Notes: a model not told the origin generated them from the sequence alone. Positions 16,064 to 25,126 are shown, counted from the stretch's first letter. The stretch is DNA of 64,000 nt from Lentzea sp. NEAU-D7 (GCF_026242055.1 NZ_JAPJDL010000037.1:1-64000); one strand, 5' to 3'. Numbers and translations: made by a program.

Positions 16064-18739
16064 GTGCGAGCCGAGTACCGCGTGCTGGGGCCGCTGGAGG
16101 TGCTGCTCGACGGTGAGCCGGTGGCAGTCCCCTCCGGACGGTGTCACGTGTTGCTGGCCGTGTTGTTGTTGCGTCCCAACCAGTTGATTCCGGTGGATGA
16201 ACTGGTCGACAGGCTGTGGGACGGTGCCCCGCCGAACGCCGACCGCGCGCACAAGACTCTGCACATGGTCGTGCGGCGGCTGCGGGTCGCGCTGGGTGAG
16301 GCGGACTGCGTGCAGACCCGGACCGGTGGTTACGTCGCCGTGGTCGAACCCGACCAGCTGGATCTGCTGCGATTTCGCGCCTTCGCGGGATCGGGTGACT
16401 TCGGTGCGGCCGCAGCGTTGTGGCGCGGGGCGGTGCTCGGCAACGTCGCGTCGGACGTCCTGCACCGCGAGGACGTGCCGCGGCTGGTCGACGAGCGGCT
16501 CACGGTGCTGGAGCGCCGCATCGACGCCGATCTGGACAGCGGGCTCTCCGGTGAGCTTGTGGCGGAACTGAGGTCTCTGGTCGCCGATCATCCCTTGCGG
16601 GAGCCGTTCTGGTCGCATCTGATGCTCGCGCTGTACCGGTCGGGCAACCAGGCCGAGGCGTTGAACGCGTACCAGGACCTGCGGAGCAGGCTCGCCGAGG
16701 AACTGGGCGTCGATCCCTCTCCCGCGCTGCAGGAGCTGCACCAGCAAATCCTGCGAGCCGAGGTGGCACCCGGCAAGCGTGTGCAGGTGCCACGTCAGCT
16801 CCCGCACGGCGTGCGGAACTTCGTGGGCCGCGAGGACGAACTCGGGCAACTCGGCACGGCGACAGGCGTCACCGTCGTGCACGGTGTTGGTGGCGTCGGC
16901 AAGACCGCGCTGGCGTTGCGCTGGGCTCGCGAGGTCCGTGAGGACTACCCGGACGGCGACCTCTACGTGAACCTGCGCGGGTTCGACCCCGAGGTGCAGC
17001 CGGTCGATCCCGCAGTCGTGGCGGAGACCTTGCTGGCCGGGCTCGGTGTGGACGAGGTCCCGGCCGGCGCGGACGCCCGGTTCGCGTTGCTGCGCACCAC
17101 TTTGGTCGACCGGAGGTTGTTGCTCCTGCTCGACAACGCCGCGTCGGCGCGCCAGGTCCTGCCCCTCCTGCCCGCCGCGGCCGGGGTGCGGGTGCTGATC
17201 ACCAGCCGCAACCAGCTCCGCGCGCTCGTCTCACAGCACGACGCGACCGCGATCGGCCTGCGGGAGCTGGAGTTCGATGCGGCACGGTCGTTGCTCGCGG
17301 TCGTGCTCGGTGAACAGCGCCTCGACGCCGAACCGGAGGCCGCGCGCGAGATCGTCGAACGCTGTGCCGGACTGCCGTTGGCTCTGCGCGTGTTCGCCGA
17401 ACGGGTCGCGCGCTTCCCGGGCGTGCCGCTGCGGGAGTTCGTGGCCGAGCTGCGCAACGAGCGGCTCGACGCGTTCAGCGACTTCTACGACGTGGACGTC
17501 CGTGCGGTGTTCTCGTGGTCGTATCGCGCGTTGGACGACGAGTCGGCACGGATGTTCCGGCTGTTGTCGGTGCACCCCGGTCAGGACTTCGACGTGAGCG
17601 CTGCAGCCGCGCTGGCGGCGGTGCCGGTGGCGCAGGCCAGGCGGTTGCTGGAGCGGTTGGTCGCCGACGCCCTCGTGCAGACGCGTTCACCTGGGCGCTA
17701 CAGCCTGCACGACCTGCTGCGCGCCTATGCGGCCGAGCTGTGCGGTGACGACGAGGCAGCCGCACTGAGGATCACGGAGTGGTACGTCCACACCCTCGAG
17801 AACGCCGCTCTGGTGGAGAAACCGATCGCGCTGGTGCGGGCCGGTGAGGTCACGTCGGGCGTGGTGCCGCGGGGCTTCGCCTCGAGGTTCGACGCGCTGG
17901 CGTGGGTGCGGGAGGACTGGGACAACCTCCGTGCGGTCCTGGACGCGGCCGTGGCGCGCGGGTGGAAAAGGCTCGCGATGCTGATCCCGACGCACCTGGA
18001 CAGGTTCCTGGTCTACAACCGGCCGCGCTGGTCGGAAGCGATCGAGATGTTCGAGGCGGTCCAAACCTTCGGGACTGCCCGCGAGCAAGGGTTCCTGCTG
18101 ATCAAGCTGGCTGGTCACTACTCGGACCTCGAACGCCTGGACGAGTCGCTGGCCTGCTTCGAGGAGGGACTGCGGTTCGTCCGCGAGTCTGGGGAACGGA
18201 CCGCGGAGGCGGCTGGTCTGATCAACCTGGCCGCGCTCCAGCGCAAGCTCGGTCAGATGGAGGAGGCCCTCGGCACCTCGTACCTGGCGGCCGAGATCGG
18301 TGCCGAGCTCGGCAACAGGTACATGGAGAGCGCTGCACGTTCCAACATCGGCTTCCTGCTGAACGGGCTCGGCCGCCACGAGGAGGCTCTCGTCGCGACC
18401 GAACGCGCCATCGTCGTCGTGACGGAGTCGGACGACGAGCACGTGCTCGCGCGGATGCACGCGGTGCGGGGCAGGGCACTGGTCGGACTCGGACGGCATG
18501 CCGAAGCCGCGGCCGTGCTCGGACCCGCTGCCGGGGCCTTGGCGAAGTTCGGCGACTCCGAGTACGAAGCTCTGGCTCTGCAGGACCTGGGCAGCGCACT
18601 GATCGCGCTAGATGAGCGCGCGGAAGCCGCCGTGGCGTGGCGACGTGCAGTGGATCTTCTGCGTGAGCTGGACGAGGACCAGGCTGAGGCACTCGTGGCC
18701 AGGCTGGCCGAGTTGGACCAGGCCCGGCGACAAGCCTGA
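16064..18739 (+). CDS. AfsR/SARP-family transcriptional regulator with NB-ARC and TPR domains
   Basis: An 891-aa multidomain activator. The OmpR-type winged helix occupies residues 1-95 and the bacterial transcriptional activation domain 96-235. The NB-ARC/STAND ATPase starts with the P-loop GVGGVGKT (274-281) and continues with LLLLDNAAS and GLPLALR motifs. A TPR-type helical region fills about 580-885. This is the AfsR layout. Such proteins bind 11-bp-spaced direct heptamers and often control secondary metabolism or development. GTG start with GGAGGGG just upstream. It lies between eccC and the Rv3446c-like gene on the same strand. M. tuberculosis ESX-4 has no regulator at this place, so I infer a lineage-specific insertion that may control the downstream ESX genes. 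Confidence 0.9.
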   Translation: MRAEYRVLGPLEVLLDGEPVAVPSGRCHVLLAVLLLRPNQLIPVDELVDRLWDGAPPNADRAHKTLHMVVRRLRVALGEADCVQTRTGGYVAVVEPDQLDLLRFRAFAGSGDFGAAAALWRGAVLGNVASDVLHREDVPRLVDERLTVLERRIDADLDSGLSGELVAELRSLVADHPLREPFWSHLMLALYRSGNQAEALNAYQDLRSRLAEELGVDPSPALQELHQQILRAEVAPGKRVQVPRQLPHGVRNFVGREDELGQLGTATGVTVVHGVGGVGKTALALRWAREVREDYPDGDLYVNLRGFDPEVQPVDPAVVAETLLAGLGVDEVPAGADARFALLRTTLVDRRLLLLLDNAASARQVLPLLPAAAGVRVLITSRNQLRALVSQHDATAIGLRELEFDAARSLLAVVLGEQRLDAEPEAAREIVERCAGLPLALRVFAERVARFPGVPLREFVAELRNERLDAFSDFYDVDVRAVFSWSYRALDDESARMFRLLSVHPGQDFDVSAAAALAAVPVAQARRLLERLVADALVQTRSPGRYSLHDLLRAYAAELCGDDEAAALRITEWYVHTLENAALVEKPIALVRAGEVTSGVVPRGFASRFDALAWVREDWDNLRAVLDAAVARGWKRLAMLIPTHLDRFLVYNRPRWSEAIEMFEAVQTFGTAREQGFLLIKLAGHYSDLERLDESLACFEEGLRFVRESGERTAEAAGLINLAALQRKLGQMEEALGTSYLAAEIGAELGNRYMESAARSNIGFLLNGLGRHEEALVATERAIVVVTESDDEHVLARMHAVRGRALVGLGRHAEAAAVLGPAAGALAKFGDSEYEALALQDLGSALIALDERAEAAVAWRRAVDLLRELDEDQAEALVARLAELDQARRQA

Positions 18740-18827
18740 GGTGAACTCGTGGTGGCGACCTTCGTCATCCGTGTCGTCCAGCTCAGTCGCATCGGGTAAG
18801 CATGTGCGCGGAAAGAGGGGAAGGTGC

Positions 18828-20639
18828 ATGAGCCTGCACGTCGCGGTCGACTTCGGCACGTCGAGCACCTGTGTGGCGATCTCCGCGCACGGTCGGGAGC
18901 CGCAGGTCGTCGTGTTCGACGGCCAGCCGCTCGTGCCGTCCGCCGTGTTCGCCGCCGCCGACGGCACGTTGTTCGTCGGCCAGGAGGCCGAACGCCAGGC
19001 GGCGGTCGATCCCGCGCGCTACGAGCCGCACCCGAAGCGCCGTGTCGACGAGGGCGAGTTGCTGCTCGGCAGCACCGTGCTGCCCGTTGTGGACGTTGTG
19101 CGGGCGGTGCTGGCACGGGCTGTGGGAGAAGCACGGCGCGTTGGTGGCGGAGCGCCTGTCGACCTCCTCGTCCTCACGCACCCCGCGGACTGGGGCACCG
19201 TCCGCACCCGCGTCCTGCTGCAGGCCGCCCGCGGGCTGGGCCGCGAGGTCGTGCTGGTGCCCGAACCCGTCGCCGCCGCCGTCTTCCACTCCGCGAGCCA
19301 TTCCGTTCCGGACGGTGCCGCGCTCGCCGTGCTCGACCTCGGCGGCGGCACGGTCGACGCCAGCGTGGTGGCGCGGGCGGGCAGGAGCTTCCGGGTGCTG
19401 TCCGCGAAGGGCGACCCCAGCTTCGGCGGCGCGGACATCGACCAGGCGTTGCTCGACCACGTCGGCGGGCTGGTCGCGGCCAAGGACCCCGAGGCGTGGC
19501 GGCAGCTCGTCGAGGGCCGTGAGATGGCCGACCGGCGCAAGCGGCGGGTGCTGCGGCAGGACGTGCGGGGCGCCAAGGAGACGTTGTCCCGGCACGCCTA
19601 CACCGACGTGCCGATGCCACCGCCGTTCCCCGACGCGCACGTGACGCGCTCGGACCTGGAGCAGCTGATCACCGAGCCGATCAGCCGGGCGGCCGCGCTG
19701 GCCGCTGCCGCGGTCCGCGACGCCGGTCTCGCGCCCCACCAGCTCGCCGGGGTGTTCCTGGTCGGCGGGTCCAGCCGGATCCCGCTGGTCGCACGCATGG
19801 TGCACGAGCAGATCCGCGTGGTGCCGACGAGCATCGACCAGCCGGAGACCGTGGTGGCCCGCGGTGCGCTGCGGGCCGTCAGCCTCGATCCGGAGCGGAC
19901 CGGTGGCGTGGCGAAGGCTCCCCAGTCCTCGGGCCCTTCGGGTGAGGTGACTCACAACCTGCGGGTCGGCGACGAGGCCACCCGCAAGATCACCCGCCGG
20001 ATCACACCCCCGCCGCCGGGGAAGTTCCCCACGTCGTTCCCCATGACCCCGCCACCGCCTCCACCGCGCAGGAGCAAGGCGCCGTTGTTCATCGCGATCG
20101 GTGTCGTGATCGCGCTCGCGGCCGCCGGCGTCGGCGGTTACTTCTGGCTGAAGCCCGACGACGAGAAGCAGCCGGCTCCGCCCGCCGACCAGATCGCCAT
20201 CTACGACTACAGCTTCACGCGGCCGGACGGGTGGGAGCAGACGGGCGGCGCGGCCCCCGACCGGCAGGTGCTTTTGCAACCGATCGACCGCGAGAATTCC
20301 AATGGCAAACAGCCGGACGCCCGTATTGCTGTGCAGGAGCAAACACTCGAGTACAACAGCGACTCGGATCGGCCGCGTGCGCTGAGTGAGTTGAAGAACA
20401 CATATGAGCAACGCAAGGAGAAAGGCGACGAGGTCGCCGACTTCTCCGAAGGCACCACATTCGCGGGAAAGTCTGTTGTTCACTATCGCGAAGTGGTCGG
20501 GACGACCGGCGTCGACTGGTACATCCAGTTCGCGGGCGAGCACCAGGTGAGCGTGGGCTGCCAGGCGACGGAAGCCACCGAAGCCAGGGTCCGCACCGCC
20601 TGCGAGCAGATCGTCCGCTCGCTCGTCATCAAGCCGTAG
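18828..20639 (+). CDS. Hsp70-like type VII secretion-associated protein (Rv3446c family)
   Basis: A 603-aa protein with an N-terminal Hsp70/actin-type ATPase fold: phosphate-1 motif VDFGTSST near the start, phosphate-2 LDLGGGTVDAS, and adenosine motif FLVGGSSRIP. A Pro-rich linker, one transmembrane helix (about 421-443) and an extracytoplasmic ~150-residue domain with two Cys follow. The substrate-binding domain of true DnaK is absent. The same order (ATPase, membrane helix, outer domain) and position between eccC and esxU mark the Rv3446c family. ATG chosen with GAGGGGAAGG upstream; the frame is open 72 codons further but lies over the SARP coding end. Role in secretion unknown; an ATP-dependent sensing or assembly role is inference. 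Confidence 0.85.
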   Translation: MSLHVAVDFGTSSTCVAISAHGREPQVVVFDGQPLVPSAVFAAADGTLFVGQEAERQAAVDPARYEPHPKRRVDEGELLLGSTVLPVVDVVRAVLARAVGEARRVGGGAPVDLLVLTHPADWGTVRTRVLLQAARGLGREVVLVPEPVAAAVFHSASHSVPDGAALAVLDLGGGTVDASVVARAGRSFRVLSAKGDPSFGGADIDQALLDHVGGLVAAKDPEAWRQLVEGREMADRRKRRVLRQDVRGAKETLSRHAYTDVPMPPPFPDAHVTRSDLEQLITEPISRAAALAAAAVRDAGLAPHQLAGVFLVGGSSRIPLVARMVHEQIRVVPTSIDQPETVVARGALRAVSLDPERTGGVAKAPQSSGPSGEVTHNLRVGDEATRKITRRITPPPPGKFPTSFPMTPPPPPPRRSKAPLFIAIGVVIALAAAGVGGYFWLKPDDEKQPAPPADQIAIYDYSFTRPDGWEQTGGAAPDRQVLLQPIDRENSNGKQPDARIAVQEQTLEYNSDSDRPRALSELKNTYEQRKEKGDEVADFSEGTTFAGKSVVHYREVVGTTGVDWYIQFAGEHQVSVGCQATEATEARVRTACEQIVRSLVIKP

Positions 20640-20661
20640 TCGCAACGTCAGGGAGTCGCCG

Positions 20662-21051
20662 ATGTCCGCCACCGAGGTCCTCGCCCGTTTCCGCGCCGAG
20701 GTCGGAGCGGCGGTCACCCGAGCCCGCCGCGCGTCGGGTGAGATCGGTGAACGCAACGCCAAGCTCCGGGAACGCACGCGTGACCTGGCGGAGCGGGCCC
20801 GGGAGCGCCGGTCGGAACCCGGCGCTCAGACCACCCCGGCCGACGTCCGGGAGGCCGCCACGGGGTTCCGCGTCGAGCGCGGACTGCCCGTCGAGCAGGT
20901 GCCGGAGCCTGTGGCCGAGGTCGTCGCCGCGGTTCCAGTTGAGACGGAACCGGTCGCTCTGGGTTCCGCGGCCGTCGCCGGTCCGAGTGGTCAGCTTCCC
21001 CGTGTGAGTGACGATGACGAGGACTTTTCGCAGTCGCGAATCCTCTATTGA
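20662..21051 (+). CDS. Small coiled-coil protein in the ESX locus
   Basis: A 129-aa cytosolic protein. Residues 1-50 form a charged Arg/Glu helix of coiled-coil character, followed by a Val/Pro/Glu-rich low-complexity section and the acidic C-terminus DDDEDFSQSRILY. The family is not recognised. The acidic run before a short hydrophobic end resembles the C-terminus of the product of 28162-28614 (DDDDDLSGQTWLS), and both genes follow large secretion-related genes. Good ribosome site (GGGAG), 22 bases after the Hsp70-like gene, so it is in the same operon. Possibly a chaperone or adaptor for secretion; unproven. Confidence 0.7.
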   Translation: MSATEVLARFRAEVGAAVTRARRASGEIGERNAKLRERTRDLAERARERRSEPGAQTTPADVREAATGFRVERGLPVEQVPEPVAEVVAAVPVETEPVALGSAAVAGPSGQLPRVSDDDEDFSQSRILY

Positions 21052-21196
21052 ACCTTCTCGCGGCTGAGGCGCGTTTACTTGCGCAACTACTTGGAACCAT
21101 CTCGGGACAGGACGGAACCGACGTGGCAGGGTGCTCGTCGGAAGAGGCGTACGGAACAAGCGTTACGACCTACCCATCAAACTTAGGGGATCTACA

Positions 21197-21505
21197 ATGT
21201 CGGGTTTTCTCGCAACTCCGCAAGAGATCGCGACTCTCGCCAAGGACGTCAACAACGCCAGGTCGGAGTTCGACGGCATCCTCCGTTCGGTCCAGTCGAC
21301 CTGTGAGTCGCTGCGGAGCTCCTGGGAGGGCCCCGCGGCCGTGGCGTTCTCCAACCTGATGGAGCGTTACCAGGAGAGCCAGAAGAAGCTCCAGCAGGCT
21401 CTCGAGGTCATCGGCGAGGGCCTCGCCGGCACCGCGCAGGACATGGACGTGCGTGAAGAGGAGCAGGGCTCGGGGCTGGGAAGCATCGCCAACCGCCTCG
21501 GCTGA
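21197..21505 (+). CDS. esxU: WXG100 protein, EsxU-like
   Basis: A 102-aa WXG100 protein: two helices with the WEG turn at residues 43-45. It is the first of a tandem pair that should form the secreted EsxU-EsxT heterodimer of ESX-4. No YxxxD/E secretion tag is visible in its C-terminus, consistent with the partner carrying it. The ATG is preceded by AGGGGA. The upstream 145 bases after 21051 hold no gene and may contain a separate promoter. The symbol is assigned by gene order next to rplM. Confidence 0.85.
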   Translation: MSGFLATPQEIATLAKDVNNARSEFDGILRSVQSTCESLRSSWEGPAAVAFSNLMERYQESQKKLQQALEVIGEGLAGTAQDMDVREEEQGSGLGSIANRLG

Positions 21506-21575
21506 TCCACCGGTTCTCGTCGGGTAAGCCCTTCTCCATCCGCAGACTTCTTCAGTACCTAAGGGGAAAGACAAA

Positions 21576-21860
21576 ATGGCGATCAAGGTTACTTTCGCTG
21601 AGCTGCAGAACGCTTCGTCGCAGATCTCCAGCGCGGAGCGCAAGATCACTGGTGAGCTGGAGGCCCTGGAGGGTCGCGTCAAGAACGTGCTCTCCGGCTA
21701 CGACGGTGAGAGCTCCGCGGCGTACAACCAGGCCCAGAACGACTGGGACAAGGCCGCTGCCGACCTGGCGCAGGTGCTCTCCTCCATCGGTGTCGCCGTC
21801 CAGCAGGCCGCCGAGGCCTACCAGGAGGGCGAGCGCAAGAACGCCGCTCGCTGGGGCTAA
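21576..21860 (+). CDS. esxT: WXG100-family protein, EsxT-like, with Tyr in place of Trp
   Basis: A 94-aa WXG100-type helical hairpin. The central turn reads Tyr42-Asp43-Gly44 instead of WXG. The C-terminus has the YxxxE export signal (Tyr82-Gln-Glu-Gly-Glu86), so this subunit probably addresses the heterodimer to EccC. The ATG follows AAGGGGA; the same CTTAGGGGA/CCTAAGGGGA context occurs before esxU. It ends the ESX transcript at a strong hairpin, before rplM. The symbol follows the M. tuberculosis order. Confidence 0.85.
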   Translation: MAIKVTFAELQNASSQISSAERKITGELEALEGRVKNVLSGYDGESSAAYNQAQNDWDKAAADLAQVLSSIGVAVQQAAEAYQEGERKNAARWG

Positions 21861-21884
21861 GCCAGCCGCCAGTCGCTAGACCTT

Positions 21885-21919
21885 CGTGAGCCCCGGAACC
21901 ACGTGGTCCGGGGCTCACG
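21885..21919 (+). terminator. Terminator after esxT
   Basis: A 13-bp perfect stem (21885-21897 with 21907-21919) of the type GTGAGCCCCGG, with an extra pair inside, 24 bases after the esxT stop. It separates the ESX operon from the ribosomal operon. Confidence 0.8.
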
Positions 21920-21953
21920 TACGTCCAAGGGCAGGCGCTTGAGAGGGGCCGTT

Positions 21954-21983
21954 TTGGTCCCGGCGCCCCCCATCCGGTATCTT
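21954..21983 (+). promoter_or_regulatory. Candidate rplM promoter
   Basis: TTGGTC (21954-21959) and TATCTT (21978-21983) are 18 bases apart, leaving a leader of about 125 bases before rplM. Leaders of this operon are often regulated in bacteria, but I cannot identify a specific RNA fold. Confidence 0.35.
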
Positions 21984-22115
21984 CTGACGTTGTTGTGCGG
22001 TAGCTGGCGCCCATGTGTGCCGCGCCTGTCTCGGAACCTCCGCTTGGTTCGTCCAAGATCGGTCTGGGGCAACCGCCGCAGTGACCCCAGACGCAAGTGA
22101 CGACGAGGTAGATCC

Positions 22116-22559
22116 GTGCGCACGTACAGCCCGAAGCCCGGTGAGGTGACCCGCACCTGGCACGTGATCGACGCCCAGGACGTGGTGCTCGGCCGGCTCG
22201 CCACCCAGGCCGCGACGCTGCTGCGCGGCAAGCACAAGCCGACTTATGCGCCTCACGTTGACACTGGTGACTTCGTTGTCATCATCAACGCTGACAAGGT
22301 CGCTCTGACCGGCGCGAAGCGCGACCAGGCGTTCCAGTACCGCCACTCCGGCTTCCCCGGTGGTCTGCGCAAGCAGTCCTTCGGCGAGGTCCTGGACACC
22401 CGTCCGGACCGCTTGGTGGAGAAGGCGATCAAGGGCATGCTGCCCAAGAACCGCCTTGGCCGTCAGATCGCGAACAAGCTCAAGGTCTACGCAGGCCCGA
22501 GCCACCCGCACGAGGCGCAGCAGCCGCAGGCCTTCGAGATCAAGAAGATCGCCCAGTGA
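22116..22559 (+). CDS. rplM: 50S ribosomal protein L13
   Basis: A 147-aa L13, the early-assembly 23S rRNA-binding protein. It shows the usual N-terminal block (TWHVIDAQDVVLGRLAT), the central YRHSGFPGG and the MLPKNRLGR motif. GTG start behind GAGGT. First gene of the rplM-rpsI operon, directly after the ESX-4-like locus as in mycobacteria. Confidence 0.97.
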   Translation: MRTYSPKPGEVTRTWHVIDAQDVVLGRLATQAATLLRGKHKPTYAPHVDTGDFVVIINADKVALTGAKRDQAFQYRHSGFPGGLRKQSFGEVLDTRPDRLVEKAIKGMLPKNRLGRQIANKLKVYAGPSHPHEAQQPQAFEIKKIAQ

Positions 22560-22585
22560 GCGACGAGTACACCGAGGAAGTTCCT

Positions 22586-23167
22586 GTGACCACCCCTGAG
22601 AACGAGACCCCTGAGGTCGAGACCCCCGAGGTCGAGGCCGAGGTTGTCGAGGCCGAGGTCGTCGACGCTCCTGAGGCCGACGAGGCTCCCGAGGCCGTTG
22701 AGGCCGACGCTGACGCCGACGAGGCCGAGGTCGTCGAAGAGACCTCCGCGCCGGTGGTCGCCCCCTCGCTGAACGGTGCCGCGCACCTCGCGCAGACCGT
22801 CGGTCGCCGCAAGGAGGCCGTCGTCCGCGTCCGCCTCGTGCCCGGCACCGGCAAGTTCACGCTGAACGGCAAGACCCTCGAGGCCTACTTCCCGAACAAG
22901 GTGCACCAGCAGCTCATCCGTGAGCCGCTCGTCACCACGGAGAAGCCCGAGACCTTCGACGTCATCGCGAACCTGCGTGGCGGCGGCATCACCGGCCAGG
23001 CCGGTGCGCTGCGTCTCGCCATCGCGCGTGCGCTGATCGCCGTCGACTCCGAGGACCGTCCGGTCCTCAAGAAGGCCGGCTTCCTCACTCGTGACCCGCG
23101 GGTCAAGGAGCGCAAGAAGTACGGTCTGAAGAAGGCCCGCAAGGCGCCTCAGTACTCCAAGCGTTGA
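22586..23167 (+). CDS. rpsI: 30S ribosomal protein S9 with long acidic N-terminal extension
   Basis: A 193-aa protein. The last ~128 residues are S9 (TVGRRKEAVVRVRL near the start of the domain and KKARKAPQYSKR at the C-terminus, whose final Lys-Arg tail contacts P-site tRNA). The first ~65 residues are an extension of Glu, Val, Ala and Pro. The GTG at 22586 is preferred because GAGGAAG sits five bases upstream. A GTG at 22556 that overlaps the rplM stop is the alternative and adds ten residues. A strong hairpin follows. Confidence 0.95.
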   Translation: MTTPENETPEVETPEVEAEVVEAEVVDAPEADEAPEAVEADADADEAEVVEETSAPVVAPSLNGAAHLAQTVGRRKEAVVRVRLVPGTGKFTLNGKTLEAYFPNKVHQQLIREPLVTTEKPETFDVIANLRGGGITGQAGALRLAIARALIAVDSEDRPVLKKAGFLTRDPRVKERKKYGLKKARKAPQYSKR

Positions 23168-23267
23168 TGCTCCGCCGCGGAGCGAGCCGTGTCTGCGTTC
23201 GTCAGACCGCTGCTCCTCCGCGGTGAGTGCGGGGACACCCCGCGCCCAGAGCGTCATCCAGCTACAC

Positions 23268-23308
23268 CTGCGGGAGCAGCAGTTCACCACGAACTGCTGC
23301 TCCCGCAG
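23268..23308 (+). terminator. Very strong terminator of rplM-rpsI
   Basis: A perfect 18-bp stem (23268-23285 with 23291-23308) with a 5-nt loop, followed by TGTTTTCC. It lies 100 bases after rpsI and 50 before glmM. Confidence 0.9.
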
Positions 23309-23358
23309 TGTTTTCCGGGTCTTTCCCGCCGCCTCGCAGTGTCCAAATCGGAGGATTC

Positions 23359-24693
23359 ATGGCCCGCCTGTTCGGCACCGACGGTGTACGCGGTCTCGCC
23401 AACGCCGATCTCACCCCCGAGCTCGCGATGTCCGTCGCCGCCGCGGCGGCGCGGGTGCTCGCCGAGCACGACCGCTCCCACCGTCCCGTCGCCGTCGTCG
23501 GCCGCGATCCGCGGGCGAGCAGCGAGATGCTCGACGCCGCCGTCACCGCCGGCCTGACCTCGGCCGGTGCGGACGTGCTGCGCGTCGGCGCCCTGCCCAC
23601 GCCCGCCGTCGCGCACCTGGTCGCCGCGCTCGGCGCCGACATCGGCGTGATGATCTCGGCGTCGCACAACGCGATGCCGGACAACGGGATCAAGCTCTTC
23701 GCCGCTGGTGGCCACAAGCTGCCCGACGAGGTCGAGGACGAGATCGAGCAGCACATGGGCACCGGTTTCGACCGTCCCACCGGCGCCGCGATCGGCCGGG
23801 TGCGCGACGTCCCCGACGCCGAGGTCCAGTACGTCGAGCACCTGCTCAAGGTCACACCGCACCGCCTCGACGGCCTCAAGGTCGTGGTGGACTGCGCGAA
23901 CGGTGCCGCGTCGGTGGCCGCACCGGACGCGTACCGCCGCGCCGGGGCCGAGGTGATCGCGATCAACGCGAACCCGGACGGTCTCAACATCAACGACGGC
24001 TGTGGTTCCACCCACATCGACGTCGTGGCCGCGGCGGTCCGCGAGCACGGTGCCGACCTCGGCATCGCGCACGACGGTGACGCCGACCGCTGCCTCGCCG
24101 TGGACGCCCAGGGCGAGCCGGTCGACGGCGACCAGATCCTCGCGGTCCTCGCGATCGCCATGCGCGACGCGGGTGAGCTGTTCGAGGACACGCTCGTCGC
24201 CACGGTGATGAGCAACCTCGGCCTGCACATCGCCATGCGGGAGTCGTCGATCCGCCTGCGCACCACCGCCGTCGGTGACCGCTACGTGTTGCAGGACCTC
24301 AAGGCCGGCGGTTACTCGCTCGGCGGCGAGCAGTCGGGCCACGTCGTGCTGCCCGCGCACGCCACCACCGGCGACGGCCTGCTGACCGCGCTGCGCCTGA
24401 TGGCCCGCATGGCCGAGACCGGCAAGTCGCTCGCCGACCTCGCCTCGGTGATGCGCCGCCTGCCGCAGGTCCTGATCAACGTGAAGGTCGCCGACAAGGC
24501 GGCCGTCGCCAAGGCGTCGTCGGTCAGCGAGGCCGTCGCCGCCGTCGAGGCCGAGCTCGGCGACACCGGCCGCGTGCTGCTGCGCCCGTCCGGCACCGAG
24601 CAGCTCGTGCGGGTGATGGTCGAGGCCACCAGCCACGAACAGGCCCAACAGGCCGCGCAGCGCCTGGCCGGTGTGGTTTCCTCGGTGCACTGA
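23359..24693 (+). CDS. glmM: Phosphoglucosamine mutase
   Basis: A 444-aa enzyme converting glucosamine-6-phosphate to glucosamine-1-phosphate for UDP-GlcNAc and peptidoglycan. It has the N-terminal FGTDGVRG, the catalytic phosphoserine loop ASHN (Ser102), the metal loop DGDADR and the C-terminal phosphate-binding RPSGTE. ATG with GGAGG seven bases upstream (TCGGAGGATTC). It follows rpsI as in mycobacteria; glmS lies 4.9 kb downstream. Confidence 0.97.
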   Translation: MARLFGTDGVRGLANADLTPELAMSVAAAAARVLAEHDRSHRPVAVVGRDPRASSEMLDAAVTAGLTSAGADVLRVGALPTPAVAHLVAALGADIGVMISASHNAMPDNGIKLFAAGGHKLPDEVEDEIEQHMGTGFDRPTGAAIGRVRDVPDAEVQYVEHLLKVTPHRLDGLKVVVDCANGAASVAAPDAYRRAGAEVIAINANPDGLNINDGCGSTHIDVVAAAVREHGADLGIAHDGDADRCLAVDAQGEPVDGDQILAVLAIAMRDAGELFEDTLVATVMSNLGLHIAMRESSIRLRTTAVGDRYVLQDLKAGGYSLGGEQSGHVVLPAHATTGDGLLTALRLMARMAETGKSLADLASVMRRLPQVLINVKVADKAAVAKASSVSEAVAAVEAELGDTGRVLLRPSGTEQLVRVMVEATSHEQAQQAAQRLAGVVSSVH

Positions 24694-24711
24694 GGACGGA
24701 GGGGGCTGGGG

Positions 24712-24954
24712 ATGACCATGTTGATGTTGCTCGTACTCCTGGTGCTGCTGGGAGGTGTGGCAGCGGTCGTCATCGCCGTTGTCGCGACGTCGAAGCGCAA
24801 ACCGGTCGCCCAGCCCCCGTTCCCGCCCGGTCACGGGTACCCGCCGCAACAGCCGCACCCCCAGCAGGTTCAGCCGCCGTACCCGCCTCAGGGGTACCCG
24901 CAGCCGCAGCAGCCCCGTTCGCCGCAGAGCCCACCCCCGCCGAACGGGTGGTGA
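24712..24954 (+). CDS. Small single-pass membrane protein with Pro/Gln tail
   Basis: An 80-aa protein. Residues 1-26 form a Leu/Val-rich transmembrane helix followed by a basic stop-transfer (SKRK) and a Pro/Gln/Tyr-rich tail with YPPQ-type repeats. Good ribosome site (GGAGGGGG), 18 bases after glmM, so it is probably co-transcribed. Family not recognised. The tail, likely cytosolic, resembles low-complexity tails of actinobacterial envelope proteins. Confidence 0.65.
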   Translation: MTMLMLLVLLVLLGGVAAVVIAVVATSKRKPVAQPPFPPGHGYPPQQPHPQQVQPPYPPQGYPQPQQPRSPQSPPPPNGW

Positions 24955-25126
24955 CCGGCGCCGCCACTCGATCCGTGGTGATCATCAGCGTCTTGCGCCG
25001 AATGGCTGTTTACTAAGGCAACCGACATCGTCGAGCTCCGGTCACCGCGTGATCCGAGCTGGCACTGTATGGCGGAACCCGATGACGCCGAACTGCGTCA
25101 GATCGGGGACTAGGGGAGGCGAGCAG

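Noticed and set aside
21861..22115. A known ribosomal-protein leader or riboswitch before rplM
   Set aside because: Apart from the esxT terminator and a promoter-like pair, I could not draw a convincing conserved fold.
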